Shown piece by piece: positions 1 to 9,411 of a stretch of DNA of 64,000 nucleotides. The notes beneath the pieces were generated by a model, which did not search any database, was not told the DNA's origin, and saw only the letters and a program-made list of their open reading frames with translations. The stretch is from Novosphingobium sp. (GTDB taxonomy: Bacteria > Pseudomonadota > Alphaproteobacteria > Sphingomonadales > Sphingomonadaceae): the NCBI RefSeq assembly GCF_027486195.1, contig NZ_JAIXPP010000074.1, positions 25,939 to 89,938 of the forward strand, read 5' to 3'. Numbering within the stretch: the first letter of the stretch is position 1; each line of letters opens with the position of its first letter. Made by a program: the position numbers and the translations under genes.

Positions 1-119
1 TCATCGACGAGGTGATCCACCCGCATTCGACGCGGCGGCGCATTGCGCTGGGGCTGCGCAAGCTGCGGAACAAGAGCCTCGAGAACCCCTGGAAGAAGCA
101 CGACAATATTCCGCTGTGA
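1..119 (+). CDS. pccB: Propionyl-CoA carboxylase beta chain, C-terminal end (partial)
   Basis: The window opens inside this gene. The frame starting at base 3 encodes 38 residues ending in NPWKKHDNIPL before a TGA at 117-119. This tail (FIDEVIHP-like, then a basic stretch and KKHDNIPL) is the typical C-terminus of the carboxyltransferase subunit of propionyl-CoA carboxylase. That subunit moves CO2 from biotin on PccA to propionyl-CoA to give methylmalonyl-CoA. The assignment is supported by thiolase, epimerase, mutase and pccA downstream on the same strand. The 5' part lies outside the window, so length and start cannot be judged. Confidence 0.85.
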   Translation, partial: IDEVIHPHSTRRRIALGLRKLRNKSLENPWKKHDNIPL

Positions 120-143
120 GCGGTGGCCTGAGGAAATTTCTAC

Positions 144-1322
144 ATGACTGACATCTTCATCGTTTCCGGCGCGCGCACGGCCATTGGCACGTTTGGCGGC
201 AGCCTCGCCTCGTTCCGCCCGGCGGATCTGGGCACCATCGTGATCAAGGAGGCGATTGCCCGCGCGGGGATCAGCGCGGACAAGGTCGAGAACGTGGTAA
301 TCGGCACTGTCGTGCCGACGCAGCCGAAGGACGCCTATGTCAGCCGCGTCGCGGCGGTGAACGCGGGCGTACCCATCGAAAGCCCGGCGATGAACGTGAA
401 CCGGCTGTGCGGTTCGGGCCTGCAGGCGATTGTCTCTGCCGCGCAGGGGATTGCGCTGGGCGAGCAGCAGATCGCCGTCGGCGGGGGCTGCGAGGTCATG
501 TCGAACGCGCCGCATATGGTGCTGACGGCGCGGAACGGGCAGAAAATGGGCGATCAGGTGATGATGGACGCCATGCTCGGCGCGCTGCACGATCCGTTCG
601 AGAACATCCATATGGGCGTGACGGCGGAGAACGTGGCCGAGCGCCACCAGATCACGCGCGAAACGCAGGATGCGCTGGCAGTCGAAAGCCACAAGCGCGC
701 GGCGGCGGCGACGGCGGCGGGCTACTTCAAGGAGCAGATCGTCCCGGTCGAGATCAAGACCCGCAAGGGCACGACCGTGTTCGACACTGACGAGCATTTC
801 CGCGCCGATGCCAGCCTAGAATCGATGGCCAGCCTGCGCCCGGTGTTCAAGAAGGACGGCACAGTGACCGCCGGCAACGCCAGCGGCATCAACGACGGCG
901 CAGGTGCGGTCGTGCTGGCGAGCGGCGAAGCGGTGGCCGAGCATGGGCTGAAGCCCATCGCCAAGATCCTTAGCTGGGGCCATGCAGGCGTGGAGCCGAA
1001 TGTGATGGGTCTCGGCCCGGTGAAGGCCGTGCCGGTGGCGCTGAAGCGCGCGGGGCTGACGCTGGATCAGATCGACGTGATCGAGAGCAACGAGGCCTTC
1101 GCGGCGCAGGCCTGCGGCGTGGCGAAGGAGCTGGGCTTCGATCCGGCCAAGACCAATCCCAACGGCTCGGGCATTTCGCTCGGCCACCCCATCGGCGCGA
1201 CGGGCGCGATCCTGACGATCAAGGCGGCTTACGAGCTGCAGCGCACCGGGGGCCAGTACGGCCTGATCACGATGTGCATCGGCGGCGGTCAGGGCATCGC
1301 CATGGTGATCGAGAGGGTTTGA
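144..1322 (+). CDS. Acetyl-CoA C-acetyltransferase (thiolase)
   Basis: A 392-residue thiolase, the normal family length. The nucleophilic cysteine is Cys89 in NRLCGSGLQAI. The C-terminal half has the GHPIGATG histidine motif and the second cysteine in MCIGGGQG. It condenses or cleaves acetoacetyl-CoA or 3-ketoacyl-CoA in the cytoplasm. The ATG at 144 follows a GAGGA Shine-Dalgarno sequence. It sits between pccB and methylmalonyl-CoA epimerase, only 2 nt before the latter, so it probably belongs to one transcript for propionyl-CoA and branched-chain or odd-chain acid breakdown. Whether the enzyme is biosynthetic (PhaA-like) or degradative (AtoB-like) cannot be read from sequence alone. Confidence 0.93.
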   Translation: MTDIFIVSGARTAIGTFGGSLASFRPADLGTIVIKEAIARAGISADKVENVVIGTVVPTQPKDAYVSRVAAVNAGVPIESPAMNVNRLCGSGLQAIVSAAQGIALGEQQIAVGGGCEVMSNAPHMVLTARNGQKMGDQVMMDAMLGALHDPFENIHMGVTAENVAERHQITRETQDALAVESHKRAAAATAAGYFKEQIVPVEIKTRKGTTVFDTDEHFRADASLESMASLRPVFKKDGTVTAGNASGINDGAGAVVLASGEAVAEHGLKPIAKILSWGHAGVEPNVMGLGPVKAVPVALKRAGLTLDQIDVIESNEAFAAQACGVAKELGFDPAKTNPNGSGISLGHPIGATGAILTIKAAYELQRTGGQYGLITMCIGGGQGIAMVIERV

Positions 1323-1324
1323 TC

Positions 1325-1765
1325 ATGAAGCTTGGCAGGCTGAACCACATCGGCGTCGCGACGCCTTCGATTGCGGACAGCGTGGTGTTCTGGCGCGATG
1401 TGATGGGCGCGACGAAGATTCACGAGCCGTTCGACCTGCCCGAGCAGGGGGTGAAGGTGTGCTTCGTCGATACGCCCGGCGCGGATGGGGCGCTGAACGG
1501 CACGCAGATCGAGCTGATCGAGCCGCTGCCGGGCAATGCCGGGATCGCCGCCTTCCTCGCCAAGAACCCGGCGGGGGGGCAGCACCACATGTGCTACGAA
1601 GTGCCTGATATCCACGCGGCCAAGGCGGCGTTCGAGGCGCTGGGCAAGCGCGTGCTGGGCGAACCCCGCATCGGCGCGCATGGGACGCTGATCTTCTTCG
1701 TCCACCCCAAGGACATGGGCGGGGTGCTGACCGAGATCATGGAAGTGCCTGCTGGGGGGCACTGA
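1325..1765 (+). CDS. mce: Methylmalonyl-CoA epimerase
   Basis: A 146-residue vicinal-oxygen-chelate protein that starts MKLGRLNHIGVA, the family's N-terminal metal-binding strand (His8), with QHHMCYEV in the middle and a C-terminal FVHPKDMGGVLTE segment. It converts (S)- to (R)-methylmalonyl-CoA, the form used by the mutase encoded next. The ATG at 1325 is 2 nt after the thiolase stop. An upstream in-frame start at 1274 would lie inside the thiolase gene and is unlikely. Placement between pccB and the mutase fits the pathway order. Confidence 0.93.
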   Translation: MKLGRLNHIGVATPSIADSVVFWRDVMGATKIHEPFDLPEQGVKVCFVDTPGADGALNGTQIELIEPLPGNAGIAAFLAKNPAGGQHHMCYEVPDIHAAKAAFEALGKRVLGEPRIGAHGTLIFFVHPKDMGGVLTEIMEVPAGGH

Positions 1766-1773
1766 GCTAAAAG

Positions 1774-1904
1774 CCCTCTCCCCTTCAGGGGGGAGGGTTG
1801 GGAGGGGGGAATGGCGCGCACGGCAAGCGCCCGAGGCCCCTCTCCAACTTCGGCTAGGCAGCAAGCTGCCAAGCCTGCGTATCCTCTCCCCGACCGGGGA
1901 GAGG
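1774..1904. repeat. Hairpin-forming intergenic repeat inside the propionate operon
   Basis: The 156-bp gap between mce and the mutase gene holds two strong hairpins of related sequence. The first is CCCTCTCCCC-TTCA-GGGGGGAGGG (1774-1797). The second is CCTCTCCCC-GACC-GGGGAGAGG (1883-1904). A smaller GGCAGC-AA-GCTGCC dyad lies between them. Both large hairpins share the CCTCTCCCC arm, so they look like copies of a short palindromic element. The element adds an in-frame extension upstream of the mutase start that should not be read as protein. It could stabilise or tune mRNA segments; that is inference. Confidence 0.7.
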
Positions 1905-1921
1905 GCATTGAGGATAGAGCG

Positions 1922-4060
1922 ATGGCGAATATCGAAGACTGGCAGAAGGCGGCGGCCAAGGAGGTCAAGGGTAAGGACCTGACCTGGCAGACCCCCGAAG
2001 GCATCGCGGTCAAGCCGCTCTACACGGCAGACGATGCGCCGGTCGATCCGGGCCTGCCCGGCTTCGCGCCGTTCACGCGCGGGGTGCGCGCCTCGATGTA
2101 TGCAGGGCGGCCCTGGACGATCCGGCAATATGCGGGCTTCTCCACTGCCGAGGAATCGAACGCATTCTATCGCCGCAATCTGGCGGCGGGGCAGAAGGGC
2201 CTGTCCGTCGCGTTCGATCTGGCGACGCACCGTGGCTATGACAGCGACCATCCGCGCGTCGTCGGCGATGTCGGCAAGGCGGGCGTGGCGATCGATTCGG
2301 TCGAGGACATGAAGATCCTGTTCGACGGGATTCCGCTCGATCAGATGTCCGTCTCGATGACCATGAACGGCGCGGTGATCCCCATTCTCGCGTTCTTCAT
2401 CGTGGCGGGCGAGGAGCAGGGCGTGCCGCGCGCCGCGCTCGACGGGACCATCCAGAACGACATCCTCAAGGAGTTCATGGTCCGCAACACCTATATCTAT
2501 CCGCCCGAGCCAAGCATGCGGATCATCTCGGACATTTTCGGCTATACCAGCCGCGAGATGCCGAAGTTCAATTCGATCTCGATCTCCGGCTATCACATGC
2601 AGGAAGCCGGCGCGACGCAGGTGCAGGAGCTGGCGTTCACCATCGCCGACGGCATGGAATACGTGAAGTACGGCGTCGCCTCGGGCCTTGATATCGACAA
2701 GTTTGCCGGGCGCCTTTCGTTCTTCTTCGCCATCGGCATGAACTTCTTCATGGAAGTGGCCAAGCTGCGCGCCGCGCGCGTGCTGTGGCACCGGGTGATG
2801 ACGCAGCTGGGCGCGCAGGACGAGCGGAGCAAGATGCTGCGCACGCACTGCCAGACCTCGGGCGTGAGCTTGCAGGAGCAGGACCCCTACAACAACGTGA
2901 TCCGCACCACGATCGAGGCGATGGCCGCGATGCTGGGCGGCACGCAGTCGCTCCACACCAACGCGCTCGATGAAGCCATCGCGCTGCCGACCGACTTTTC
3001 CGCGCGCATTGCCCGCAACACGCAGATCGTCATCCAGGAAGAGACCGGGATGACCAAGGTGGTCGATCCGCTGGGGGGCTCGTACTACATCGAGGCGCTG
3101 ACGCAGGAACTGGTCGACAAGGCGTGGGAGATCATCGAGCGCGTGGAAAGCGAAGGCGGCATGGCCAAGGCCGTCGCGGCGGGCTGGCCCAAGGCGATGA
3201 TCGAGGAAGCCGCGGCGGGTCGTCAGGCGCGGGTGGACAAGGGCGATGACGTGATCGTCGGCGTCAACAAGTACCGCCTCGCCAGCGAAGACCAGCTCGA
3301 TACGCTGGAAGTCGACAACATGGCGGTGCGCGAAGGCCAGATCGCGCGGCTGAAGTGGGTGCGCGAGACGCGCGACGAAACCAAGTGCCGCGCGGCGCTC
3401 AATGCGCTGACCGAAGGCGCGAAGACCGGCGGCAACCTGCTCGAACTCGCGGTCGAAGCCGCAAGGCACCGCGCGACGCTGGGCGAGATTTCGGATGCGA
3501 TGGAAATCGTGTTCGGTCGCCATGGCACGCATCCCACTCCGGTGAAGGGAGTCTACAGCGCCTATTATGCAGGCGACTCTCGCTACCAGCAGGTGCTCGA
3601 CGGCGTCGAAGCCGTGACGCGCCGCTTGGGCCGTGCGCCCAGGATGCTCGTCTCGAAGATGGGCCAGGACGGGCATGATCGCGGCGCGAACGTGATCGCC
3701 TCGGCGTTCGGCGACATGGGCTTCGACGTGACCAGCAGCCCGCTGTTCCAGACGCCCGAGGAAGCCGCCAAGCTGGCGCTGGAGAACGAGGTCGATGCAG
3801 TCGGCGCGTCGTCGCTGGCGGCAGGCCACAAGACGCTGATCCCCGAACTGATCCGCCACCTGCGCGAAGCGGGCCACAGCGATATCAAGGTCGTCGCGGG
3901 CGGCGTGATCCCCCCGCAGGACTACGATTTCCTGCGCGAGGCCGGGGTGCAGGGCATCTACGGCCCGGGCACCAATGTGGTTGAGGCAGCGGCGGATATG
4001 CTCCGCCTGCTGGGTCACAATATGCCGCCTGCGGGCGAAGAACTGGCAGCGGCGGAGTAA
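1922..4060 (+). CDS. scpA: Methylmalonyl-CoA mutase, large-subunit type
   Basis: A 712-residue adenosylcobalamin enzyme that isomerises (R)-methylmalonyl-CoA to succinyl-CoA, the last step of the propionyl-CoA route. The N-terminal TIM-barrel region includes [11 protein letters not shown] and the DPYNN segment. The C-terminal B12-binding domain carries the base-off motif DGHDRG with cobalt-ligating His585, plus GGVIPPQDY. Length and presence of both domains fit a homodimeric or large-subunit mutase. No small subunit or MeaB-type chaperone is in the window. The start is ATG 1922 ([11 protein letters not shown]). The frame remains open upstream through the hairpin repeat, but that part has no family similarity. 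The pccA start follows 5 nt after the stop. Confidence 0.95.
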   Translation: MANIEDWQKAAAKEVKGKDLTWQTPEGIAVKPLYTADDAPVDPGLPGFAPFTRGVRASMYAGRPWTIRQYAGFSTAEESNAFYRRNLAAGQKGLSVAFDLATHRGYDSDHPRVVGDVGKAGVAIDSVEDMKILFDGIPLDQMSVSMTMNGAVIPILAFFIVAGEEQGVPRAALDGTIQNDILKEFMVRNTYIYPPEPSMRIISDIFGYTSREMPKFNSISISGYHMQEAGATQVQELAFTIADGMEYVKYGVASGLDIDKFAGRLSFFFAIGMNFFMEVAKLRAARVLWHRVMTQLGAQDERSKMLRTHCQTSGVSLQEQDPYNNVIRTTIEAMAAMLGGTQSLHTNALDEAIALPTDFSARIARNTQIVIQEETGMTKVVDPLGGSYYIEALTQELVDKAWEIIERVESEGGMAKAVAAGWPKAMIEEAAAGRQARVDKGDDVIVGVNKYRLASEDQLDTLEVDNMAVREGQIARLKWVRETRDETKCRAALNALTEGAKTGGNLLELAVEAARHRATLGEISDAMEIVFGRHGTHPTPVKGVYSAYYAGDSRYQQVLDGVEAVTRRLGRAPRMLVSKMGQDGHDRGANVIASAFGDMGFDVTSSPLFQTPEEAAKLALENEVDAVGASSLAAGHKTLIPELIRHLREAGHSDIKVVAGGVIPPQDYDFLREAGVQGIYGPGTNVVEAAADMLRLLGHNMPPAGEELAAAE

Positions 4061-4065
4061 TCCCA

Positions 4066-6087
4066 ATGTTCAAGAAAATCCTCATCGCCAACCGTGGCGA
4101 AATTGCCTGCCGTGTGATCAAGACCGCGCGCCGGATGGGTATCCAGACCGTGGCGGTTTATTCGGATGCCGATGCGCGCGCGCCGTTTGTGAAGATGGCG
4201 GATGAGGCGGTGCATATCGGGCCTTCGCCTGCCGCGCAGAGCTACTTGATCGCGGACAAGATCATCGCGGCATGCAAGCAGACCGGCGCAGAGGCGGTGC
4301 ATCCGGGTTACGGGTTCCTGTCTGAACGCACGAGCTTTGCCGAAGAACTGGCCAAGAACGGCATCGCGTTCATCGGGCCGCCCGTGAATGCGATTGCCGC
4401 GATGGGTGACAAGATCGAATCGAAGAAGCTGGCAAAGGCGGCGGGGGTCAATGTCGTCCCCGGCTTCGTGGGCGAGATCGAGGATACCGAGCACGCCGTG
4501 CGTATCTCGGACGAGATCGGCTATCCGGTGATGATGAAGGCCTCGGCCGGTGGCGGCGGCAAGGGCATGCGGCTGGCGTACTCCGAAAAGGACGTGCGCG
4601 AGGGCTTCGAGGCGGTGAAGCGCGAGGGGTTGAACTCGTTCGGCGACGACCGCGTGTTCATCGAGAAGTTCATCCTGAACCCGCGCCACATCGAGATCCA
4701 GATCCTCGGCGACCAGCACGGCAACATCCTCTACCTCAACGAGCGGGAATGCTCGATCCAGCGGCGGCACCAGAAGGTGGTCGAGGAAGCGCCCTCGCCC
4801 TTCGTGACGCCGAAGATGCGGAAAGCGATGGGCGAGCAGTGCGTCGCCCTCTCCCGCGCGGTGGGCTACTATTCGGCGGGTACGGTGGAACTGATCGTCT
4901 CGGGCGCGGACCCGAGCGGCGAGAGCTTCTACTTCCTCGAAATGAACACCCGCCTGCAGGTGGAGCACCCGGTTACCGAAGCGATCACCGGCATCGACCT
5001 GGTCGAGCAGATGATCCGCGTGGCGGCGGGCGAGAAGCTGGCCTTCACGCAGGACGATATCGGCATCGACGGCTGGGCGATCGAGAACCGCGTCTATGCC
5101 GAGGATCCCTATCGCGGGTTCCTGCCCAGCACCGGGCGGCTGGTGCGCTATGATCCGCCGGTGGAAGGCTGGACCGATGACGGCGCGGCAAATGGCCGCC
5201 GCGGCGTGGACGGCGTGCGCGTGGACGACGGCGTCTATGAAGGCGGCGAGGTTTCGATGTTCTACGATCCGATGATCGCCAAGCTGGTGACATGGGGTGA
5301 AACGCGCGACGAGGCAGCAGACCGGCAGATCGAGGCGCTCGATGCCTTCGAGATCGAGGGGCTGGGCCACAATATCGATTTCGTCTCCGCGATCATGCAG
5401 CACCCGCGCTTCCGGTCGGGCGAGCTCACCACTGGCTTCATCGCCGAGGAATACCCGGACGGCTTCCACGGAGCGGCGACGTCTGACGAGACCAAGCGGT
5501 CGCTCGCGGCGCTGGCGGGGTTCCTCGCCACGGCGCGGTCGGACCGGGCGCGGCAGGTCGATGGGCAGCTGGGAGTTACGCTCGATCCGCCGTCCGAATG
5601 GGCGGTGCGGATCGGCGAGACGGATTATGCCGTGACGGTGGATGAAGAAGCGATCACCGTCGACGGCGCGGAAGTCGACCTCGCGCTCGAATACACGCCG
5701 GGCGACCGGGTGGTGATGGCCGAAGTCGCTGGCAAGCCGCTGACGGTGAAGGTTGCCATGCGCGCGGCGGGCTTCAAGCTGACGACACGCGGGGCGAGCC
5801 ACGATGTGCGCGTGCTGCCCGCGCGAATCGCGCCGCTGACGAAGCACATGATCGCCAAGGTCGCGCCCGATATGTCGAAGTACCTCGTCTGCCCGATGCC
5901 CGGGCTGCTCGTGGCGCTGCATGTCGGCGTGGGCGATACGGTCGAGGCCGGACAGCCGCTCGCGGTCGTCGAGGCGATGAAGATGGAAAACATCCTGCGC
6001 GCCGAAAAATCGGGCAAGGTGAAGGCGGTGAACGCTGCGCAGGGGGAAAGCCTTGCGGTGGATGCGATCATCCTCGAAATGGAGTAG
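4066..6087 (+). CDS. pccA: Propionyl-CoA carboxylase alpha chain (biotin carboxylase plus biotin carrier)
   Basis: A 673-residue subunit that carboxylates biotin with ATP and bicarbonate. It begins MFKKILIANRGEIACRVI, the biotin carboxylase N-terminus, followed by the ATP-grasp region with the glycine loop ASAGGGGKGMR and the EMNTRLQVEHPVTE signature. A linker domain follows, then the C-terminal carrier domain with EAMKMEN, where Lys639 is the expected biotinylation site. Together with PccB it makes methylmalonyl-CoA. It starts 5 nt after the mutase gene and ends the cluster. The split order pccB ... pccA, with the mutase between them, is unusual only in layout, not in content. Confidence 0.95.
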   Translation: MFKKILIANRGEIACRVIKTARRMGIQTVAVYSDADARAPFVKMADEAVHIGPSPAAQSYLIADKIIAACKQTGAEAVHPGYGFLSERTSFAEELAKNGIAFIGPPVNAIAAMGDKIESKKLAKAAGVNVVPGFVGEIEDTEHAVRISDEIGYPVMMKASAGGGGKGMRLAYSEKDVREGFEAVKREGLNSFGDDRVFIEKFILNPRHIEIQILGDQHGNILYLNERECSIQRRHQKVVEEAPSPFVTPKMRKAMGEQCVALSRAVGYYSAGTVELIVSGADPSGESFYFLEMNTRLQVEHPVTEAITGIDLVEQMIRVAAGEKLAFTQDDIGIDGWAIENRVYAEDPYRGFLPSTGRLVRYDPPVEGWTDDGAANGRRGVDGVRVDDGVYEGGEVSMFYDPMIAKLVTWGETRDEAADRQIEALDAFEIEGLGHNIDFVSAIMQHPRFRSGELTTGFIAEEYPDGFHGAATSDETKRSLAALAGFLATARSDRARQVDGQLGVTLDPPSEWAVRIGETDYAVTVDEEAITVDGAEVDLALEYTPGDRVVMAEVAGKPLTVKVAMRAAGFKLTTRGASHDVRVLPARIAPLTKHMIAKVAPDMSKYLVCPMPGLLVALHVGVGDTVEAGQPLAVVEAMKMENILRAEKSGKVKAVNAAQGESLAVDAIILEME

Positions 6088-6138
6088 AAGCGCACCTGAT
6101 GCCCTTGCTCACTTTCCTGCATGGGCAATGGGGTGAGG

Positions 6139-6167
6139 TTGACGTTTACGTAAGCGCCAATTATGCG
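6139..6167 (+). promoter_or_regulatory. Promoter of etfBA with overlapping LiuR/MerR-like dyad
   Basis: TTGACG (6139-6144) and TATGCG (6162-6167) are separated by 17 bp and lie 31 bp before the etfB start. The -35 box is part of an imperfect inverted repeat, TTGACGT-TT-ACGTAAG (about 6139-6155). The ACGT-containing half-sites resemble the motif I recall for LiuR, a MerR-family regulator of branched-chain amino acid and acyl-CoA breakdown in Proteobacteria. A regulator overlapping the -35 and spacer is plausible given the catabolic genes on either side. No liuR gene is visible in the window. Confidence 0.5.
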
Positions 6168-6198
6168 CGCGCCACAAGTTCAAGAAAGGCCTGACACG

Positions 6199-6945
6199 AT
6201 GAAAGCCCTGGTCTGCGTAAAGCGGGTGATCGACTACAACGTGAAGCCGCGCGTGAAGGCGGATGGCACGGGTGTCGACCTTGCCAACGTCAAGATGAGC
6301 ATGAACCCGTTCGACGAGATCGCGGTCGAGGAAGCCATTCGCCTCAAGGAAAAGGGCGTGGTCACCGAGATCGTGGCGGTTTCGGTCGGCCCGGCCAAGG
6401 CGCAGGAAACGCTGCGCACCGCGCTCGCCATGGGTGCGGACCGCGCGATCCTCGTGGTCAGCGAAACCGAAGTCGAGCCGCTGGCGGTGGCCAAGATCAT
6501 CAAGGCGATTGCCGACGAGGAACAGCCGGGCCTGATCATCACCGGCAAGCAGGCGATCGATGACGACGCCAACCAGGTTGGCCAGATGGTCGCCGCGCTG
6601 CTCGGCCGTCCGCAGGGCACGTTTGCCAACGAAGTTGCGGTCGAGGGTGACAGCATCGTCGTGAAGCGTGAGATCGACGGCGGTCTGGAGACGGTGAAGC
6701 TGGCGCTGCCCGCGATCGTCACCACCGACCTGCGCCTCAACGAGCCGCGCTACGCCTCGCTGCCGAACATCATGAAGGCGAAGTCGAAGCCGCTCGCGAG
6801 CAAGACGCCGGAAGATTACGGCGTCGATATCGCGCCGCGTCTCAAGACGCTCAAGGTCACCGAACCGCCGGTGCGCAGCGCGGGCATCAAGGTGCCTGAC
6901 GTCGATGCGCTGGTTGCCAAGCTCAAGGAAATGGGAGTCGCCTGA
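6199..6945 (+). CDS. etfB: Electron transfer flavoprotein beta subunit
   Basis: A 248-residue EtfB starting [20 protein letters not shown], the usual N-terminus, with the AMP/nucleotide-binding region including [19 protein letters not shown] and the conserved segment [24 protein letters not shown] (shown here in part: [13 protein letters not shown]). It forms the soluble EtfAB heterodimer that takes electrons from acyl-CoA dehydrogenases and passes them to ETF-quinone oxidoreductase at the membrane. The stop overlaps the etfA start by 1 nt (TGATG), giving translational coupling and matched subunit amounts. Confidence 0.95.
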   Translation: MKALVCVKRVIDYNVKPRVKADGTGVDLANVKMSMNPFDEIAVEEAIRLKEKGVVTEIVAVSVGPAKAQETLRTALAMGADRAILVVSETEVEPLAVAKIIKAIADEEQPGLIITGKQAIDDDANQVGQMVAALLGRPQGTFANEVAVEGDSIVVKREIDGGLETVKLALPAIVTTDLRLNEPRYASLPNIMKAKSKPLASKTPEDYGVDIAPRLKTLKVTEPPVRSAGIKVPDVDALVAKLKEMGVA

Positions 6946-7877
6946 TGTCCAAGACACTCGTTTGGGTCGAACACGACAACGCCTCGGTCAAGGACGCCAC
7001 GCTCGCCGTCGTCACCGCTGCCGCACAGATCGGTGAAGTCACTGCGCTGGTCGCTGGTTCGGGCTGTGATGCCGCGGCCGCCGCTGCCGCGCAGATCGCC
7101 GGTGTGAGCAAGGTGCTCAAGGCCGATGACGCGGCTTATGCCCATGCGCTCGCCGAAAACGTCGCACCTCTCGTCGCTGGCCTGATGGCCGATTACGACG
7201 TGTTCGTCGCGCCCGCCACGACCACCGGCAAGAACATCGCACCGCGTGTCGCCGCGCTTCTCGATGTGATGCAGGTCTCCGACATCCTTTCGGTCGAAGG
7301 CCCCAAGACCTTCACCCGCCCGATCTACGCCGGCAACGCCATCGCGACGGTCGAATCGACCGATGCCAAGCTGGTTGTCACCGTGCGCGGCACGGCCTTT
7401 GCCAAGGCGGACGCCACTGGCGGTTCGGCGGCTGTGGAAGCCGTTGGTGCCGCGGGCGATGCCGGCACGTCGAGCTTCCTCGGCTCGGAAATCGCCAAGA
7501 GCGAGCGTCCGGAACTGACCTCGGCCAAGATCATCGTCTCGGGTGGCCGCGCGCTGAAGGACGCGGAAACCTTCCAGAGTGTGATCATCCCGCTGGCCGA
7601 CAAGCTCGGCGCCGGTGTGGGCGCATCGCGCGCGGCGGTGGACGCAGGCTATGTGCCCAACGACTACCAGGTCGGCCAGACCGGCAAGATCGTGGCGCCG
7701 GAAGTCTACATCGCGGTCGGCATCTCGGGCGCGATCCAGCATCTGGCTGGCATGAAGGATTCGAAGACCATCATCGCCATCAACAAGGACGAGGACGCCC
7801 CGATCTTCCAGGTCGCGGACATTGGCCTCGTCGGCGATCTGTTCACGCTGGTGCCGGAACTGACCGGCAAGCTCTGA
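6945..7877 (+). CDS. etfA: Electron transfer flavoprotein alpha subunit
   Basis: A 310-residue EtfA. The C-terminal FAD-binding domain is clear: [43 protein letters not shown] and [15 protein letters not shown]. The N-terminal domain (about 1-185) has the expected alternating strands. With EtfB it carries electrons from acyl-CoA oxidation, consistent with the preceding propionyl-CoA genes, although etfBA has its own promoter. A Rho-independent terminator follows about 25 bp after the stop, closing this block. Confidence 0.95.
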   Translation: MSKTLVWVEHDNASVKDATLAVVTAAAQIGEVTALVAGSGCDAAAAAAAQIAGVSKVLKADDAAYAHALAENVAPLVAGLMADYDVFVAPATTTGKNIAPRVAALLDVMQVSDILSVEGPKTFTRPIYAGNAIATVESTDAKLVVTVRGTAFAKADATGGSAAVEAVGAAGDAGTSSFLGSEIAKSERPELTSAKIIVSGGRALKDAETFQSVIIPLADKLGAGVGASRAAVDAGYVPNDYQVGQTGKIVAPEVYIAVGISGAIQHLAGMKDSKTIIAINKDEDAPIFQVADIGLVGDLFTLVPELTGKL

Positions 7878-7902
7878 GCAGACGGTTTGCGTTGAGTACA
7901 AG

Positions 7903-7929
7903 AAGGCCCTGCTCCGGCGGGGCCTTTTT
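7903..7929 (+). terminator. Rho-independent terminator after etfA
   Basis: AAGGCCC (7903-7909) pairs with GGGCCTT (7920-7926) around a CG-rich loop, and the stem runs into a T tract ending at 7929. It lies 25 bp past the etfA stop and just before the 3' end of the convergent GNAT gene, so it may work in both directions. Confidence 0.8.
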
Positions 7930-7934
7930 CGTTT

Positions 7935-8411
7935 TCAGGCCGGTGAGAGCGCCAGCGATAGGCACCAGCTGAATTCATCCACCACATACTCCGCGAAGGC
8001 TCCGCATTCCTGGAAGCCATACTTCCGGTACAGCGCCACCGCAGGTGCAAAGGCCTCGGTTCGCCCTGTCTCCAAACTCACGCGCGAATAGCCGCGTGCC
8101 CTCGCCACTCCGAGCAGATGCACCAGCATCGCCTCACCCACGCCCTTCCCCCGCCATTCCGGCGCGGCGCGCATTGATTTGAGTTCGCCGTGGGTTTCGT
8201 CGAGATGCTTGATCGCACCCATGGCCGCGAGCGTGCCGTGGATGCGGGCGGTGTAGAAGGTGACGCCGGGCTGGCGCAGCTTGTCGAGCGGCAAGGCGTG
8301 GACTTTGCAGGCGGGGCTTTCGGCGTGCATCCCGCCGAGGTGGTAGGCCACCAGCGCCTGTACGTCCGCGCCCGAGAGGTCGTCTTCGGTGATCTCCAGA
8401 CCTTCGATCAT
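7935..8411 (-). CDS. GNAT family N-acetyltransferase
   Basis: A 158-residue single GNAT domain. The acetyl-CoA pyrophosphate loop is seen in [15 protein letters not shown], followed by the strand and helix [21 protein letters not shown], which is typical of small-molecule or amino-acid acetyltransferases. The substrate cannot be predicted. The ATG at 8411 ([12 protein letters not shown]) is preferred over an upstream in-frame start at 8510, which would run 53 bp into the divergent peptidase gene. The two genes are divergent with 46 bp between starts, so they share a short promoter region. Confidence 0.85.
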   Translation of the reverse strand: MIEGLEITEDDLSGADVQALVAYHLGGMHAESPACKVHALPLDKLRQPGVTFYTARIHGTLAAMGAIKHLDETHGELKSMRAAPEWRGKGVGEAMLVHLLGVARARGYSRVSLETGRTEAFAPAVALYRKYGFQECGAFAEYVVDEFSWCLSLALSPA

Positions 8412-8457
8412 GCGCCCCCCGCTGGCCTTGCCGGTCTGATCTGCTATCGCGCTGGGC

Positions 8458-9408
8458 ATGACTGATACAAGCAAAACTGAGGCTGGCAAAAGCCACTGGG
8501 CCATCGCCATTCATGGCGGGGCCGGAGCGATGACGCCCGAGACGATGGATGCCGCAGGCGTCGCCGCGCACGAAGCGGCGCTGGGCGTGGCGCTCGATGC
8601 CGGGCGCGATGTGCTCGCCTCCGGTGGCACCGCGCTGGATGCGGTCTGCGCGGCGGTTTCGGCGCTGGAGGATGATCCGCACTTCAACGCGGGTCGCGGG
8701 GCGGTGTTCACATACCACGGCACCAACGAGCTTGATGCTGCAGTGATGGAGGGCGCTACGCGGGGCGCGGGCGCAGTCTGCGGGGTGACGCATACGCGCA
8801 ATCCGGTGCAGCTGGCGCGCGCGGTTATGGATAAGAGCCCGCACGTGTTTCTGAGCGGCGCGGGGGCCGAAGAGTTTGCGCGCGAGCAGGGCGTGCCGCA
8901 GGTCGATCCGGACTGGTTCGCCACCGAGGCGCGCTGGCAGCAGTTGCAGGAGCTCAAGGCGAAGAAGCTCGGCTGGTTCGATGCGGGGCTCAAGTACGGC
9001 ACGGTGGGCGCGGTGGCGGTGGACGCGAGCGGGCATGTCGCGGCGGCGACTTCGACCGGCGGCCTCACTGGCAAGCGCTGGGGGCGGATCGGGGATTCGC
9101 CGCTCATCGGTGCAGGGACCTATGCCGATGACCGGGCGGCCGCAATCAGCTGCACCGGTTCGGGCGAACAGTTCATCCGCGCAGCCGTGGCGCACGAGAT
9201 TTGCGCGCGGATGCGGCTCGGCGGCGAAGGTCCGCAGGCGGCGACCGAGGCCGTGCTCGGCGAAGTTGGCGCGATGGGCGGGGTTGGCGGCGTGATCTAT
9301 GCCACGCCGGGCGGCGAGACCGGGTTTGCTTTCACCACGCCGGGCATGTTTCGCGGGCGGGCCGATAGCGCGGGCCTGCGCGAATTGGGCATCTTCGGCG
9401 GAGAGTAG
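8458..9408 (+). CDS. iaaA: Isoaspartyl peptidase / L-asparaginase (Ntn hydrolase)
   Basis: A 316-residue plant-type asparaginase family protein. These are made as one chain that cuts itself before a threonine, which becomes the N-terminal nucleophile. Here that residue is Thr182 in KYGTVGAVAVD. HGGAGAM lies near the N-terminus, FNAGRGAVFT mid-chain, and GGVGGVIYATPGGE near the end. The enzyme removes isoaspartyl residues from dipeptides or hydrolyses asparagine. Its true substrate range cannot be read from sequence. It is divergent from the GNAT gene and convergent with the RDD gene 3 bp away. Confidence 0.9.
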   Translation: MTDTSKTEAGKSHWAIAIHGGAGAMTPETMDAAGVAAHEAALGVALDAGRDVLASGGTALDAVCAAVSALEDDPHFNAGRGAVFTYHGTNELDAAVMEGATRGAGAVCGVTHTRNPVQLARAVMDKSPHVFLSGAGAEEFAREQGVPQVDPDWFATEARWQQLQELKAKKLGWFDAGLKYGTVGAVAVDASGHVAAATSTGGLTGKRWGRIGDSPLIGAGTYADDRAAAISCTGSGEQFIRAAVAHEICARMRLGGEGPQAATEAVLGEVGAMGGVGGVIYATPGGETGFAFTTPGMFRGRADSAGLRELGIFGGE

Positions 9409-9411
9409 GTC

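Noticed and set aside
1811..1921. N-terminal extension of the mutase from an upstream start
   Set aside because: The stretch is the hairpin repeat read in frame; family similarity begins at ATG 1922.
1289..4066. 925-codon open frame on the minus strand opposite the mutase gene
   Set aside because: It is the antisense shadow of epimerase and methylmalonyl-CoA mutase. The His/Arg/Asp-rich translation has no domains, and the plus-strand proteins are clear.
4015..5922. 635-codon minus-strand frame opposite pccA
   Set aside because: Shadow of the biotin carboxylase gene, with the same biased composition; no start signal or domain.
8412..8510. Upstream extension of the GNAT gene
   Set aside because: It would overlap the start of the divergent isoaspartyl peptidase gene; the GNAT fold begins at ATG 8411.
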